From positions 1 through 64,000 of the forward strand of contig CAZTIG010000002.1 of NCBI GenBank assembly GCA_964613665.1: a DNA stretch of 64,000 nucleotides. Reading direction: 5' to 3'. The translations under genes were made by a program, and so were the position numbers. The notes beneath the pieces are model-generated. The model was not told the origin of the DNA. It made no database searches and saw nothing but the letters and a program-made list of their open reading frames with translations. This document shows, one piece after another, positions 23,501-30,176 of the stretch (positions are counted from its first letter, which is position 1; each line of letters opens with the position of its first letter). The stretch comes from CAZQFV01 sp964613665 (GTDB taxonomy: Bacteria > Chloroflexota > Chloroflexia > DTKN01).

Positions 23501-25049
23501 CTACACCTGCTCGCAGGACACGCAGAAAAAGATCAGCGACACGGTGCGCGAGCTGGGGCTGAACCGCGTGGTGGTGGCCTCGTGCACGCCGCGCACGCAC
23601 GAGCCGCTCTTCCAGGACACCATCCGCGAGGCCGGCTTGAACCCCCACCTCTTTGAGATGACCAACATCCGCGAGCAGGACTCCTGGGTGCACAAGGGCT
23701 CGCCGGAGGTCGCCACGGAAAAGGCCAAGGACCTGGTGGCCATGGCTGTGGCCAAGGCCCAGCTCCTGCGCCCGATCCACCGGCCGGCCATCGAGATCGA
23801 GCACAGCGCCCTGGTCATCGGCGGCGGGCTCTCCGGCATGGTCGCCGCGCTGAGCCTGGCCGGCCAGGGCTTTCCCGTCACCCTGATCGAGCGCAGCGGC
23901 CGGCTGGGCGGCCACCTGGAGCACATCCACTACACCCTGCAGGGCGGCGACCCCCAGGAACTGCTGCGCAGCCTGGTCGCGCAGGTCCAGGCCCACCCCG
24001 GGATCCGCGTCTACACCGAGACGGACCTGTTGGAGGTGGGTGGGTACGTCGGCAAGTTCGCCAGCCGGCTGCACCGCCGCGACGAGGACCGCGTCGAGGA
24101 GATCGCCCACGGGGTCATCGTCGTGGCCACCGGGGCCGAGGCCTACGAGCCCGCGCCGGGCGAGTACCTCTATGGCCAGCACCCCGGCGTGCTGACGCAG
24201 CGCGAGCTGGAGCAAGCTCTGGTCGAAGGCCAGGCCCCGGCGGGCGCCTCCTACGTCATGATCCAGTGCGTCGGCTCGCGCGACGAGGAGCGCCCCTACT
24301 GCTCGCGCATCTGCTGCAGCGTGGCTGTCAAGAACGCGCTGCGGATCAAGGAGCAGGATCCCGCCGCCCGCGTCACGGTGCTCTTCCGCGACGTGCGCAC
24401 CTACGGCTTCCAGGAAGAGCGCTACGAGGAGTCTCGCCGCCAGGGGGTCATCTTCCTGGAGTATACCCCAGAGAACAAGCCCCGGGTCAGCGCCCGGGGC
24501 GAACGCCTGCTGGTGGAGGTGGACAGCCCCGGACAGGGCCTGGTGGCTCTGCCGGCCGACCGCGTCGTGCTGAGCACCGGGATCGTCCCCCGCCAGGACA
24601 ACGAGGTGCTGGGGCAGATGCTCAAGGTGCCCCTGACCCAGGACCGGTTCTTCCTGGAGGCCCACGTCAAGCTGCGCCCGGTGGACTTTGCCGCGGACGG
24701 CATCTTCCTCTGCGGCCTGGCGCACTCGCCCAAGTCGATCGAGGACACCATCGCCCAGGCCGAGGGCGCGGCCGTCCGCGCGGCGACGCTCCTGAGCAAG
24801 GACCGGCTGGAGGCCCAGGCCATCGTCGCCCAGGTCAACTCCCGCCTGTGCAAGGGCTGCGGTCTGTGCGTGTCGATCTGCCCCTATGACGCGCGCACGC
24901 TGAACGAGGAGACGCACGTGGCCGAGGTCATCGAGGTGCTCTGCCAGGGCTGCGGCGCCTGCGCGGTGGCCTGTCCCAGCGGGGCCACCCAGCACCTCGG
25001 CTTCGAGAAGGCGCAGATCTATGCGATGATCGACGAGGCCCTGGATTAG
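20586..25049 (+). CDS. HdrA-GltD-HdrA fusion flavoprotein
   Basis: A 1487-residue protein. Residues 1-155 are the HdrA FAD start with KTFPTNDCAMCIMSPK and the ferredoxin motif CTGCGDCAEACP. From about 159 to 620 comes a complete GltD/NfnB-like NAD(P)H:acceptor module: an N-terminal Cys domain (CRSACPIHQRAEGY, CGRICNHRCEDECTR), FAD fold GAGPAGLTCALDL, NAD(P) fold GGGNVAMDCARTA, and GGDVVTGTTFVVDAI. HdrA then resumes (about 635-915) with CIGSRDSACGQDYCSSVCCMY. A second full HdrA follows (about 934-1487): VGVFVCHCGINIG, FAD fold GGGLSGMVAALSL, and C-terminal ferredoxins CKGCGLCVSICP and CQGCGACAVACP. It likely couples NAD(P)H, ferredoxin and a third carrier by flavin-based bifurcation (inference from families). 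Confidence 0.9.
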   Translation: MDKCEPREGDRPVGAVMVVGAGIGGMQAALDLANSGFKVYLLDRSPAIGGIMSMLDKTFPTNDCAMCIMSPKLVECGRHLNIEIMTMAELEHLSGEPGHFTARVRQHPRFIDLLKCTGCGDCAEACPIRVPDAFNAGLAERKATYKLYPQATPNAFAIEKRGTAPCRSACPIHQRAEGYIALIHAGKYEEAYRTILEDNPFPAICGRICNHRCEDECTRNQVDEPLSIMRLKRFVVDWAWEHGVEPRPAAREEKEALGRVAVVGAGPAGLTCALDLTRLGYQVTVFEALPVAGGMMRVGVPAYRLPRDVIQREIDAILAEGVELRLNTRVDDLDDLFRQGYRAVFLGLGAHKGRKLRIPGADLPEVLLNTDFLRAVALGRPPDLAGKRVLVLGGGNVAMDCARTAVRLGAAQVQASCLESCDLMPAHPWEVDEARDEGVQIINARTFFEITEAGGHATGVRCAEVNFRGFFPDGRPDIDILPGTEQVLPADVVIWAIGQGPETAFLEQSGLQMQRSGTIVVDSETLATARPGVFAGGDVVTGTTFVVDAIAAGHRAARSIDRYIRGEAGVHEPVLQPAVEVSAAEIAERRAAGEIVERPRAASKYLPAAERVRSWAEVERPLSEEEARLEAERCLECGICSECLACARACKAGAVNHEMVEEVREIPVGAVILTPGVDLYDARLKEEFGYGRYRNVLTSIEFERMLSASGPFASHVMRPSDHRDPERIAWIQCIGSRDSACGQDYCSSVCCMYATKEAIIAREHDPRIRPTIFFLDIRAFGKGFDAYYETAQREHGVRYIRSFVSSIKEDPATRNLRLVYASPDGSTVEEEFDMVILSVGLVASPQARALAQRLGVDLNRYGFVRTEEFAPVQTSRPGIYVAGAFRGPKDIPETVVEASAAAAEASQLLASARNTLTRSKTYPPEIDVRFEEPRVGVFVCHCGINIGSVVGVPEVVEYARTIPGVAYAEHNLYTCSQDTQKKISDTVRELGLNRVVVASCTPRTHEPLFQDTIREAGLNPHLFEMTNIREQDSWVHKGSPEVATEKAKDLVAMAVAKAQLLRPIHRPAIEIEHSALVIGGGLSGMVAALSLAGQGFPVTLIERSGRLGGHLEHIHYTLQGGDPQELLRSLVAQVQAHPGIRVYTETDLLEVGGYVGKFASRLHRRDEDRVEEIAHGVIVVATGAEAYEPAPGEYLYGQHPGVLTQRELEQALVEGQAPAGASYVMIQCVGSRDEERPYCSRICCSVAVKNALRIKEQDPAARVTVLFRDVRTYGFQEERYEESRRQGVIFLEYTPENKPRVSARGERLLVEVDSPGQGLVALPADRVVLSTGIVPRQDNEVLGQMLKVPLTQDRFFLEAHVKLRPVDFAADGIFLCGLAHSPKSIEDTIAQAEGAAVRAATLLSKDRLEAQAIVAQVNSRLCKGCGLCVSICPYDARTLNEETHVAEVIEVLCQGCGACAVACPSGATQHLGFEKAQIYAMIDEALD

Positions 25050-25058
25050 GAGGAGCAG

Positions 25059-25484
25059 ATGCCCGAGGAGTACGAGCCGAAAGTCGTCGCCTTCCTCTGC
25101 AACTGGTGCACCTATACCGGAGCGGACCTGGCCGGGACGTCGCGCATCCAGTACCCGCCCAACGTGCGCATCATCCGGCTGATGTGCAGCGGGGCGGTGG
25201 ACCCGGTCTATGTGCTGAAGGCGCTCCTGGAGGGAGCCGATGGGGTACTCATCGGGGGCTGCCACCCGGGGGACTGCCACTACCAGAGCGGCAACTACAA
25301 GGCCCGCCGGCGCGTGGCCATCCTGCACAGCGTGCTGCAGCAGATGGGGCTGGAGGAGGACCGCGTCTGGCTGCGCTGGATCAGCGCCAGCGAGGGCCGG
25401 CGCTTCGCCGACACGATCACCGAGATGGTGCAGTACCTGAAGCAAAAGGGCCCCAACCCGATGAAGGGGGAGTGGGCGATGTGA
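25059..25484 (+). CDS. mvhD: MvhD/FrhD-type hydrogenase iron-sulfur (delta) subunit
   Basis: A 141-residue protein; the ATG follows TAGGAGGAG, 9 nt after the fusion gene. The MvhD family carries a [2Fe-2S] cluster and hands electrons from a hydrogenase or formate dehydrogenase to HdrA. The cysteines are visible in FLCNWCTYTGAD, RLMCSGAVDP and GGCHPGDCHYQSGN. Other family marks are LEGADGVLIGGCHPGDCHY and RFADTITEMV. No hydrogenase catalytic subunit is encoded in the window, so its electron source is probably the FdhB-like protein that follows. Confidence 0.95.
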   Translation: MPEEYEPKVVAFLCNWCTYTGADLAGTSRIQYPPNVRIIRLMCSGAVDPVYVLKALLEGADGVLIGGCHPGDCHYQSGNYKARRRVAILHSVLQQMGLEEDRVWLRWISASEGRRFADTITEMVQYLKQKGPNPMKGEWAM

Positions 25485-25597
25485 GGTTGGAGGTTGGAGG
25501 TTGGAAGTTGGAGGTTGGAAGTTGGAGGTTGGAGGTTGGAGGTTGGAGGTTGGAGGTTGGAGGTGCTAGAGGTTGCAGGTTGCAGGTTTCAGGTTGA
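25485..25597. repeat. Heptameric tandem array GGTTGGA
   Basis: Eleven consecutive 7-bp units (nine GGTTGGA, two AGTTGGA) run from 25485 to 25561 directly after the mvhD stop codon. A decayed tail of GGTTGCA-like units continues to about 25597. Read on the plus strand, the array carries repeated GGAGG-like Shine-Dalgarno sequences without start codons, 40-150 nt before the next gene. Confidence 0.9.
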
Positions 25598-25635
25598 CCG
25601 GCTCGCCGTCAGCGGCAAGCTGAAGCAGGAGAGAT

Positions 25636-26766
25636 ATGATGCCAATCCGTGGAACGATCCCCGTTGAGAACGGCGACGCCCTGGAGGCGATGCGCGGCGT
25701 TCTGCGCAGGCTCCTGGAGCAGAAGGCCGTGGACGCCATCCTGGTGCCGCTAGCCACGCCCGACGGGCGCAACGCCGTGCCGACCCTGGTGCACGATCCG
25801 GAGGCGCTGGCCCACGCCGACCCCATCGCGGCGGTGATGCCGGTGCAGGCCGCGCGGGTCGTCTCGCAGCTCACCTTCACCGGTCCTGGCGAGCGCCTGG
25901 CGGTGGTGCTCAAGGCCTGCGAGTGGCGCGCCGTGATCGAGCTGACCAAGCTGCGGCAGATCCACCTGGAGCAGGTGCTGACGATCGGCGTGGACTGCTA
26001 CGGCACCTACAAGGTGCTGGACTACGGGGCCATGGCCGCGCCGGAGCCACACCTGACGGCCCGGCTCCTGGAGTCGGTGGAGCCGACGGTGGGCTTTTCC
26101 TGGCCCGGTCGGGAGCTGCGCACAGCCTGCCGCATCTGCGAGCACTTTGTGCCGCAGGGCGTGGACCTCCTGCTGGGACTGCTGGGGGTCGACCCGCGGC
26201 AGGAGATCTATGTCGAGCTGGCCGATCGCCGCGCTGAGCTGGCCCCGCTGCTGGGCCTGCAGGAGAAGGAGGTGGCCGGCCGCAGCGAGGCCATCGCCAC
26301 GCTGCAGCAGGCGCGCATCGCACGGCGGGACGAGTCCTTTGCCGCCATCCGCGAGCAGTTCAAGACGCACACGGGGATGATGGCCCTCTTCTCGGCCTGC
26401 CTGCGCTGCCACAACTGCACCGTCGTCTGCCCAATCTGCTACTGCCGCGAGTGCATCTTCCGCACACCCACCTTCGACCATGCCTCGGCGCAGTACATGA
26501 AGTGGGCCGACCGGCGCGGGGCCGTGCGCATGCCCACCGACACCCTGCTCTTCCAAATCACCCGGCTCAACCACATGGTGGCCTCCTGCATCGGCTGCGG
26601 GCTCTGCGAGGAGGGCTGTCCCAGCTCGCTCCCGCTGACGCTCATCTTCCGCGCCGTCGGGGAGGAGGTACAGAAGGTCTTTGGCTACGAGGCCGGCCGC
26701 AGCCTGGAGGAAGAGCTGCCGCTGACCGTGTTCCGCGAGGACGAGCTGCACGTCGTCGAGCGCTAG
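25636..26766 (+). CDS. FdhB/FrhB-like iron-sulfur flavoprotein subunit
   Basis: A 376-residue protein; the ATG follows AGGAGA by 5 nt, and a second ATG is adjacent. It resembles the beta subunit of F420-reducing hydrogenases and formate dehydrogenases. TACRICEHFVPQGVDLLLG (about 164) matches the conserved CxxCxDF region. A cysteine-rich stretch at about 255 (CLRCHNCTVVCP, then CYCRECIF) and a motif CIGCGLCEEGCP at about 318 hold [4Fe-4S] clusters. In HdrABC-MvhD-type complexes such a subunit takes electrons from formate, F420H2 or NADH. Placed between mvhD and the fumarate-reductase-like pair, it is a likely electron entry or exit module. The substrate is unknown. Confidence 0.8.
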   Translation: MMPIRGTIPVENGDALEAMRGVLRRLLEQKAVDAILVPLATPDGRNAVPTLVHDPEALAHADPIAAVMPVQAARVVSQLTFTGPGERLAVVLKACEWRAVIELTKLRQIHLEQVLTIGVDCYGTYKVLDYGAMAAPEPHLTARLLESVEPTVGFSWPGRELRTACRICEHFVPQGVDLLLGLLGVDPRQEIYVELADRRAELAPLLGLQEKEVAGRSEAIATLQQARIARRDESFAAIREQFKTHTGMMALFSACLRCHNCTVVCPICYCRECIFRTPTFDHASAQYMKWADRRGAVRMPTDTLLFQITRLNHMVASCIGCGLCEEGCPSSLPLTLIFRAVGEEVQKVFGYEAGRSLEEELPLTVFREDELHVVER

Positions 26767-26843
26767 TAGCCCGTGCGCGTGCCAGGTCACAGCAGCATGA
26801 AAGAGGCCCGCAGGTCGCTGTTTCTTTGAGCAGGCCAAGCTCC

Positions 26844-26892
26844 GCTGATTGCTGACTGCTGATTGCTGATCGCTGACTGCTGATCGCTGATC
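26844..26892. repeat. Heptameric tandem array GCTGAYY
   Basis: Seven consecutive 7-bp units: GCTGATT, GCTGACT, GCTGATT, GCTGATC, GCTGACT, GCTGATC, GCTGATC. The array fills the gap before the TfrB-like gene and belongs to the same heptamer family, with the same copy number, as the array at 2460-2508. Confidence 0.85.
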
Positions 26893-26912
26893 CCTGTGGT
26901 GAGGAGGAACGC

Positions 26913-27596
26913 ATGTCCGAAGAAGAGCTCATCCCCATCTACATCATGGGCAAGCAGTACATGGTGCCGCCGTCGCTGACGATCCAGCGAGCCATGGAAT
27001 ACGCCGGGTACAAGCTGCTGCGCGGCTGCGGCTGCCGGGCCGGCTTCTGCGGAGCCTGCGGCACCGTCTACCGCATCGGCGGCGACTACCGCCTCAAGAT
27101 CGGCCTGGCCTGCGCCACCCTGGTGCAGCCCGACATGTACCTGACCCAGATCCCCTTTTTCCCGGCCGAGCGCAAGAGCTACGACCTGACCCAGCTCAAG
27201 GCCACCGCCGAGGCGCTCTTCTCGCTCTACCCGGAGGTGCTGCGCTGCCTGCAGTGCGGCACCTGCACCAAGTCGTGCCCGCAGGAGATCGACGTGCGCG
27301 CCTACATGGCGGCGGCCATGCGCGGGGACATTGCCGCCGTGGCCGACAGATCGTTCGACTGCATCATGTGCGGCCTGTGCGCGGCACGCTGCCCGGCCGA
27401 GGAAGTGCAGTACAACATCGGCATCGTCTGCCGCCGGCTGTACGGGCGCTACCTGGCCCCGCGGGCCCAACACCTGGCCCAGCGGGTCGAGGAGATCACC
27501 GGCGGCAAGTACGACCAGGAGATCGCCCAGCTCAAGGCCATGGTCAAGGAAGAGCTGGCGGCCAAGTACAACAGCCGGGATATCGAGCCGGATTAG
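26913..27596 (+). CDS. TfrB/FrdB-like iron-sulfur protein without CCG domain
   Basis: A 227-residue protein; the ATG follows GAGGAGGAA. The N-terminal part has a plant-type [2Fe-2S] motif (Cys39 or Cys41, Cys46, Cys49, with Cys67 in LACATL), as in succinate dehydrogenase/fumarate reductase B subunits. The C-terminal part has two [4Fe-4S] motifs of HdrC type: Cys112/115/118/122 and Cys150/153/156/160. Methanogen thiol:fumarate reductase TfrB also has a C-terminal CCG domain; that is absent here and may be supplied by HdrB. It would pass electrons between the Hdr modules and the flavoprotein encoded next. No membrane anchor subunit is present, so the enzyme is probably cytoplasmic. Confidence 0.85.
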   Translation: MSEEELIPIYIMGKQYMVPPSLTIQRAMEYAGYKLLRGCGCRAGFCGACGTVYRIGGDYRLKIGLACATLVQPDMYLTQIPFFPAERKSYDLTQLKATAEALFSLYPEVLRCLQCGTCTKSCPQEIDVRAYMAAAMRGDIAAVADRSFDCIMCGLCAARCPAEEVQYNIGIVCRRLYGRYLAPRAQHLAQRVEEITGGKYDQEIAQLKAMVKEELAAKYNSRDIEPD

Positions 27597-27632
27597 CGCG
27601 GACGCACGTCCGACGATCGAAGGAGAAGGACG

Positions 27633-29237
27633 ATGACCTATACAGCGGAAATGCACGAATCGCTCCTGCGGGTGGAGGCGACGCGGTCGGCGCGGCTCAC
27701 AGAGACCTTCCCGCGGCTGTCGGCCCAGGCCAAGGATGAGATACTGCGCAAGTTCCACCCCGACTTTATCCCGGAGGCCTTTGCCACCATCCGGGTCGGA
27801 CCGAACAGGGGACAGCGCACCCCGCACGAGCTGGCCGCGGTGCTGGAGAGCCGGCCGATCATCGGCCCCGACTTTGACCTCGGCCGCACGGACATCGAGA
27901 CCGACGTGCTGGTCATCGGGGGAGGCGGCGCCGGCTCGGCCGCGGCGCTGATGGCCCAGGAGAACGGGGCCAAGGTCGTCCTGGTGACCAAGCTGCGCCA
28001 CGGCGACGCCAACACCATGATGGCCCAGGGCGGCATCCAGGCCGCCGACCAGCCGAATGACTCTCCCCCGATCCACTACCTCGACGTGATCGGTGGGGGC
28101 CACTATGCCAACGATCCCGGGCTGGTGGAAGCGTTGGTCCAGGACGCGCCCCTGGTCATCAAGTGGCTGGAGGACCTGGGCTGTATGTTCGACAAGCAGC
28201 CCGACGGCACGATGATCACCATCCACGGGGGCGGCACCTCGCGCAAGCGCATGCACTCGGCGCGGGACTATTCCGGGGCCGAGATCATGCGCACCCTGCG
28301 CGACGAGGTGCGCAACCGCAGCCAGGACATCTCCGTGGTGGAGTTCACGGCAGCGGTCGAGCTGATCCTGGACGACAAGGGGCAGTGCGTGGGGGCGGTC
28401 CTGTTCAACATGGAGACGGAGCAGTACTTGGTGGCGCGGTCCAGGTGCACCATCCTGGCCACCGGCGGCAGTGGCCGGCTGCACTACCAGGGCTATGCCA
28501 CCACCAACCATTACGGCGCGACCGGCGACGGGCTGGTGCTGGCCTACCGCGCGGGGGCCCACCTGCTGCACATCGACACGATGCAGTACCACCCCACCGG
28601 CGCGGCCTTCCCCGAGCAGATCCTGGGCTTTTTGGTCACGGAGAAGGTGCGCGGGCTGGGGGCCCAGGTGTGCAACGTCGACGGGGTGCAGTTCGTCAAC
28701 CCGCGCGAGACCCGCGATGTCGAGGCGGCAGCGATCATCCAGGAGTGCCGCGGCCGCAACAAGGGCGTGGTCACGCCTTCCGGCTTCCAGGGCGTCTGGT
28801 TGGACTCGCCGATGATCGACATCCTGCAAGGGCCGGGGACGGTGGCCAAGGAGCTGCCGGCCATGGTGCGCCAGTTCGGCCGGTTCGGTGTCGACATCAC
28901 CAAGGAGCCGATGCTGGTCTACCCGACGCTGCACTATCAGAACGGCGGCATCCAGATCGGCGTGGACGGGGCCACGGAGATCCCCAATCTGTACGCGGCC
29001 GGCGAGGCCGCCGGCGGCATCCACGGGCGCAACCGGCTGATGGGCAACTCGCTGCTGGACATCAACGTCTTTGGCCGGCGGGCCGGCGCCGCCGCGGCCG
29101 TCCGCGCCCGCGAGGTCCAGCCGGGCAAGCCAACGCTGCAGCACCTGGTGGCGTGGGAGCGCCAGCTCCAGGAGGCCGGGCTGGATCCGCAGACGACGGC
29201 GCCGATCCTGCTGCCGAACTACGTGGGGCAGAGATAG
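27633..29237 (+). CDS. TfrA/SdhA-like fumarate reductase flavoprotein
   Basis: A 534-residue protein; the ATG follows AGGAGAAGGA. An N-terminal extension of about 85 residues precedes the FAD fold VLVIGGGGAGSAAALMA (near 91). Family stretches follow: MMAQGGIQAA, the HGGGTSRKR region, LATGGSGRLHY, MQYHPTG, MLVYPTLHYQNGGIQI, and NLYAAGEAAGGIHGRNRLMGN. The HPTG and HGRNRL segments hold the residues that bind and protonate the dicarboxylate in fumarate reductase, succinate dehydrogenase and L-aspartate oxidase. The partner iron-sulfur gene and the fumarase at the start of the run argue for fumarate/succinate. A terminator follows, so this is the last gene of the run. Confidence 0.88.
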   Translation: MTYTAEMHESLLRVEATRSARLTETFPRLSAQAKDEILRKFHPDFIPEAFATIRVGPNRGQRTPHELAAVLESRPIIGPDFDLGRTDIETDVLVIGGGGAGSAAALMAQENGAKVVLVTKLRHGDANTMMAQGGIQAADQPNDSPPIHYLDVIGGGHYANDPGLVEALVQDAPLVIKWLEDLGCMFDKQPDGTMITIHGGGTSRKRMHSARDYSGAEIMRTLRDEVRNRSQDISVVEFTAAVELILDDKGQCVGAVLFNMETEQYLVARSRCTILATGGSGRLHYQGYATTNHYGATGDGLVLAYRAGAHLLHIDTMQYHPTGAAFPEQILGFLVTEKVRGLGAQVCNVDGVQFVNPRETRDVEAAAIIQECRGRNKGVVTPSGFQGVWLDSPMIDILQGPGTVAKELPAMVRQFGRFGVDITKEPMLVYPTLHYQNGGIQIGVDGATEIPNLYAAGEAAGGIHGRNRLMGNSLLDINVFGRRAGAAAAVRAREVQPGKPTLQHLVAWERQLQEAGLDPQTTAPILLPNYVGQR

Positions 29238-29257
29238 ATAGAGATAGAGAGAGGGGG

Positions 29258-29296
29258 ACCTCCCGCGGAGTGGGGCCGGCGGGAGGTTCTGCTTTT
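29258..29296 (+). terminator. Intrinsic terminator of the fumarase-Hdr operon
   Basis: ACCTCCCGC (29258-29266) pairs perfectly with GCGGGAGGT (29279-29287), followed by TCTGCTTTT. It lies 20 bp after the last stop codon and before a convergent gene. Confidence 0.75.
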
Positions 29297-29350
29297 GGCG
29301 GCGACCGGGCCGGGGGCGGGTAGGTACGCGAGGCGATGCCCGGCCTGCAG

Positions 29351-30160
29351 TCAGTAGCGTGTAGCCTCTCCGGACGGCGCTCCGCGCCTGGGCACCAGGA
29401 AGGCGCGCAGCATGGCAAAGACCACCAGCGCTGCGATGATGAGGAGGGCGGCCACCGGCCTGGCAGCGTTCAGTCCAAAGCCCTGGAAGCGCTCATAGAC
29501 CAGCACGGGGACGATCTGCGGGTGGTAGGCCAGGATGACCACGGCCCCGAACTCGCTGATGCCGCGGGCCCACATCATCAGCGCTCCGGCAAAGACGCCC
29601 CGCCAGGCCAGGGGCAAGGTGATGTAGATAAAGGCCTGCCCGGGCGCGGCGCCCATCGTCTCGGCCACCTTCTCCAGCTCGGGATCGACCAGGGCAAAGG
29701 CCTCGCGGGCGCTGTTCACGAGAAAGGGCAGGCTGACAAAGAGCATGCCGACGACGATCCCCGGCAGGCTGTCGACGAAGTAGACGCCCACGCTGGCCAG
29801 CGGAGCGCCGATCCAGCCCCGTGCCCCAAAGACCGCCAGCAGGGCGATGCCGGCCGCGGTGTGCGGGATGACCACCGGCAGGTCCACCAGCCCCTCCACC
29901 ACGCGCTTGCCGGGAAAGCTCTTGCGCGCCAGGAGGTAGGCCAGCGGCACGCCGGTGAGCAGGCCGAGCAGCGTGGCCAGCGCGCCGGCGCCAAAAGTCA
30001 GCAGCAGCGAACGCTGCACCTCGGCGTCGCCCAGGGTGTCCAGCAGCGCGGCCGGCGACGTCCCCAGGAAGACGCTCAGGAGCGGCAGCAGTACAAAGAG
30101 GAGCAGGAGCGATCCGGCCGCGGCCATGCCTGCCGTGAACAGGTCGGGGCGCTTGCGCAT
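29351..30160 (-). CDS. wtpB: Tungstate/molybdate ABC transporter permease
   Basis: A 269-residue protein. The start ATG at 30160 follows GGAGG by 7 nt; the longer open frame is not supported. Six hydrophobic segments are visible, with the binding-protein-dependent transport signature EKVAETMGAAPGQAFIYITLPLAWRGVFAGALMMWARGISEFGAVVILAYHP; the EAA loop and the GISEFGA segment are typical of ModB/WtpB/CysTW permeases. It forms the membrane channel for oxyanion import. The gene follows wtpA closely (16 nt). No ATPase gene is present on either side, so the energising subunit must be encoded elsewhere. Confidence 0.9.
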   Translation of the reverse strand: MRKRPDLFTAGMAAAGSLLLLFVLLPLLSVFLGTSPAALLDTLGDAEVQRSLLLTFGAGALATLLGLLTGVPLAYLLARKSFPGKRVVEGLVDLPVVIPHTAAGIALLAVFGARGWIGAPLASVGVYFVDSLPGIVVGMLFVSLPFLVNSAREAFALVDPELEKVAETMGAAPGQAFIYITLPLAWRGVFAGALMMWARGISEFGAVVILAYHPQIVPVLVYERFQGFGLNAARPVAALLIIAALVVFAMLRAFLVPRRGAPSGEATRY

Positions 30161-30176
30161 CGTCGTACCTCCGGGG

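Noticed and set aside
20442..25445. A 1667-codon open frame on the minus strand opposite the HdrA-GltD-HdrA gene, and similar long antisense frames elsewhere (for example 16383-19556, 4944-6329, 185-1840)
   Set aside because: They have low-complexity, His/Gln/Gly-rich translations without family motifs and arise from the high GC content and codon bias of the genes on the other strand.
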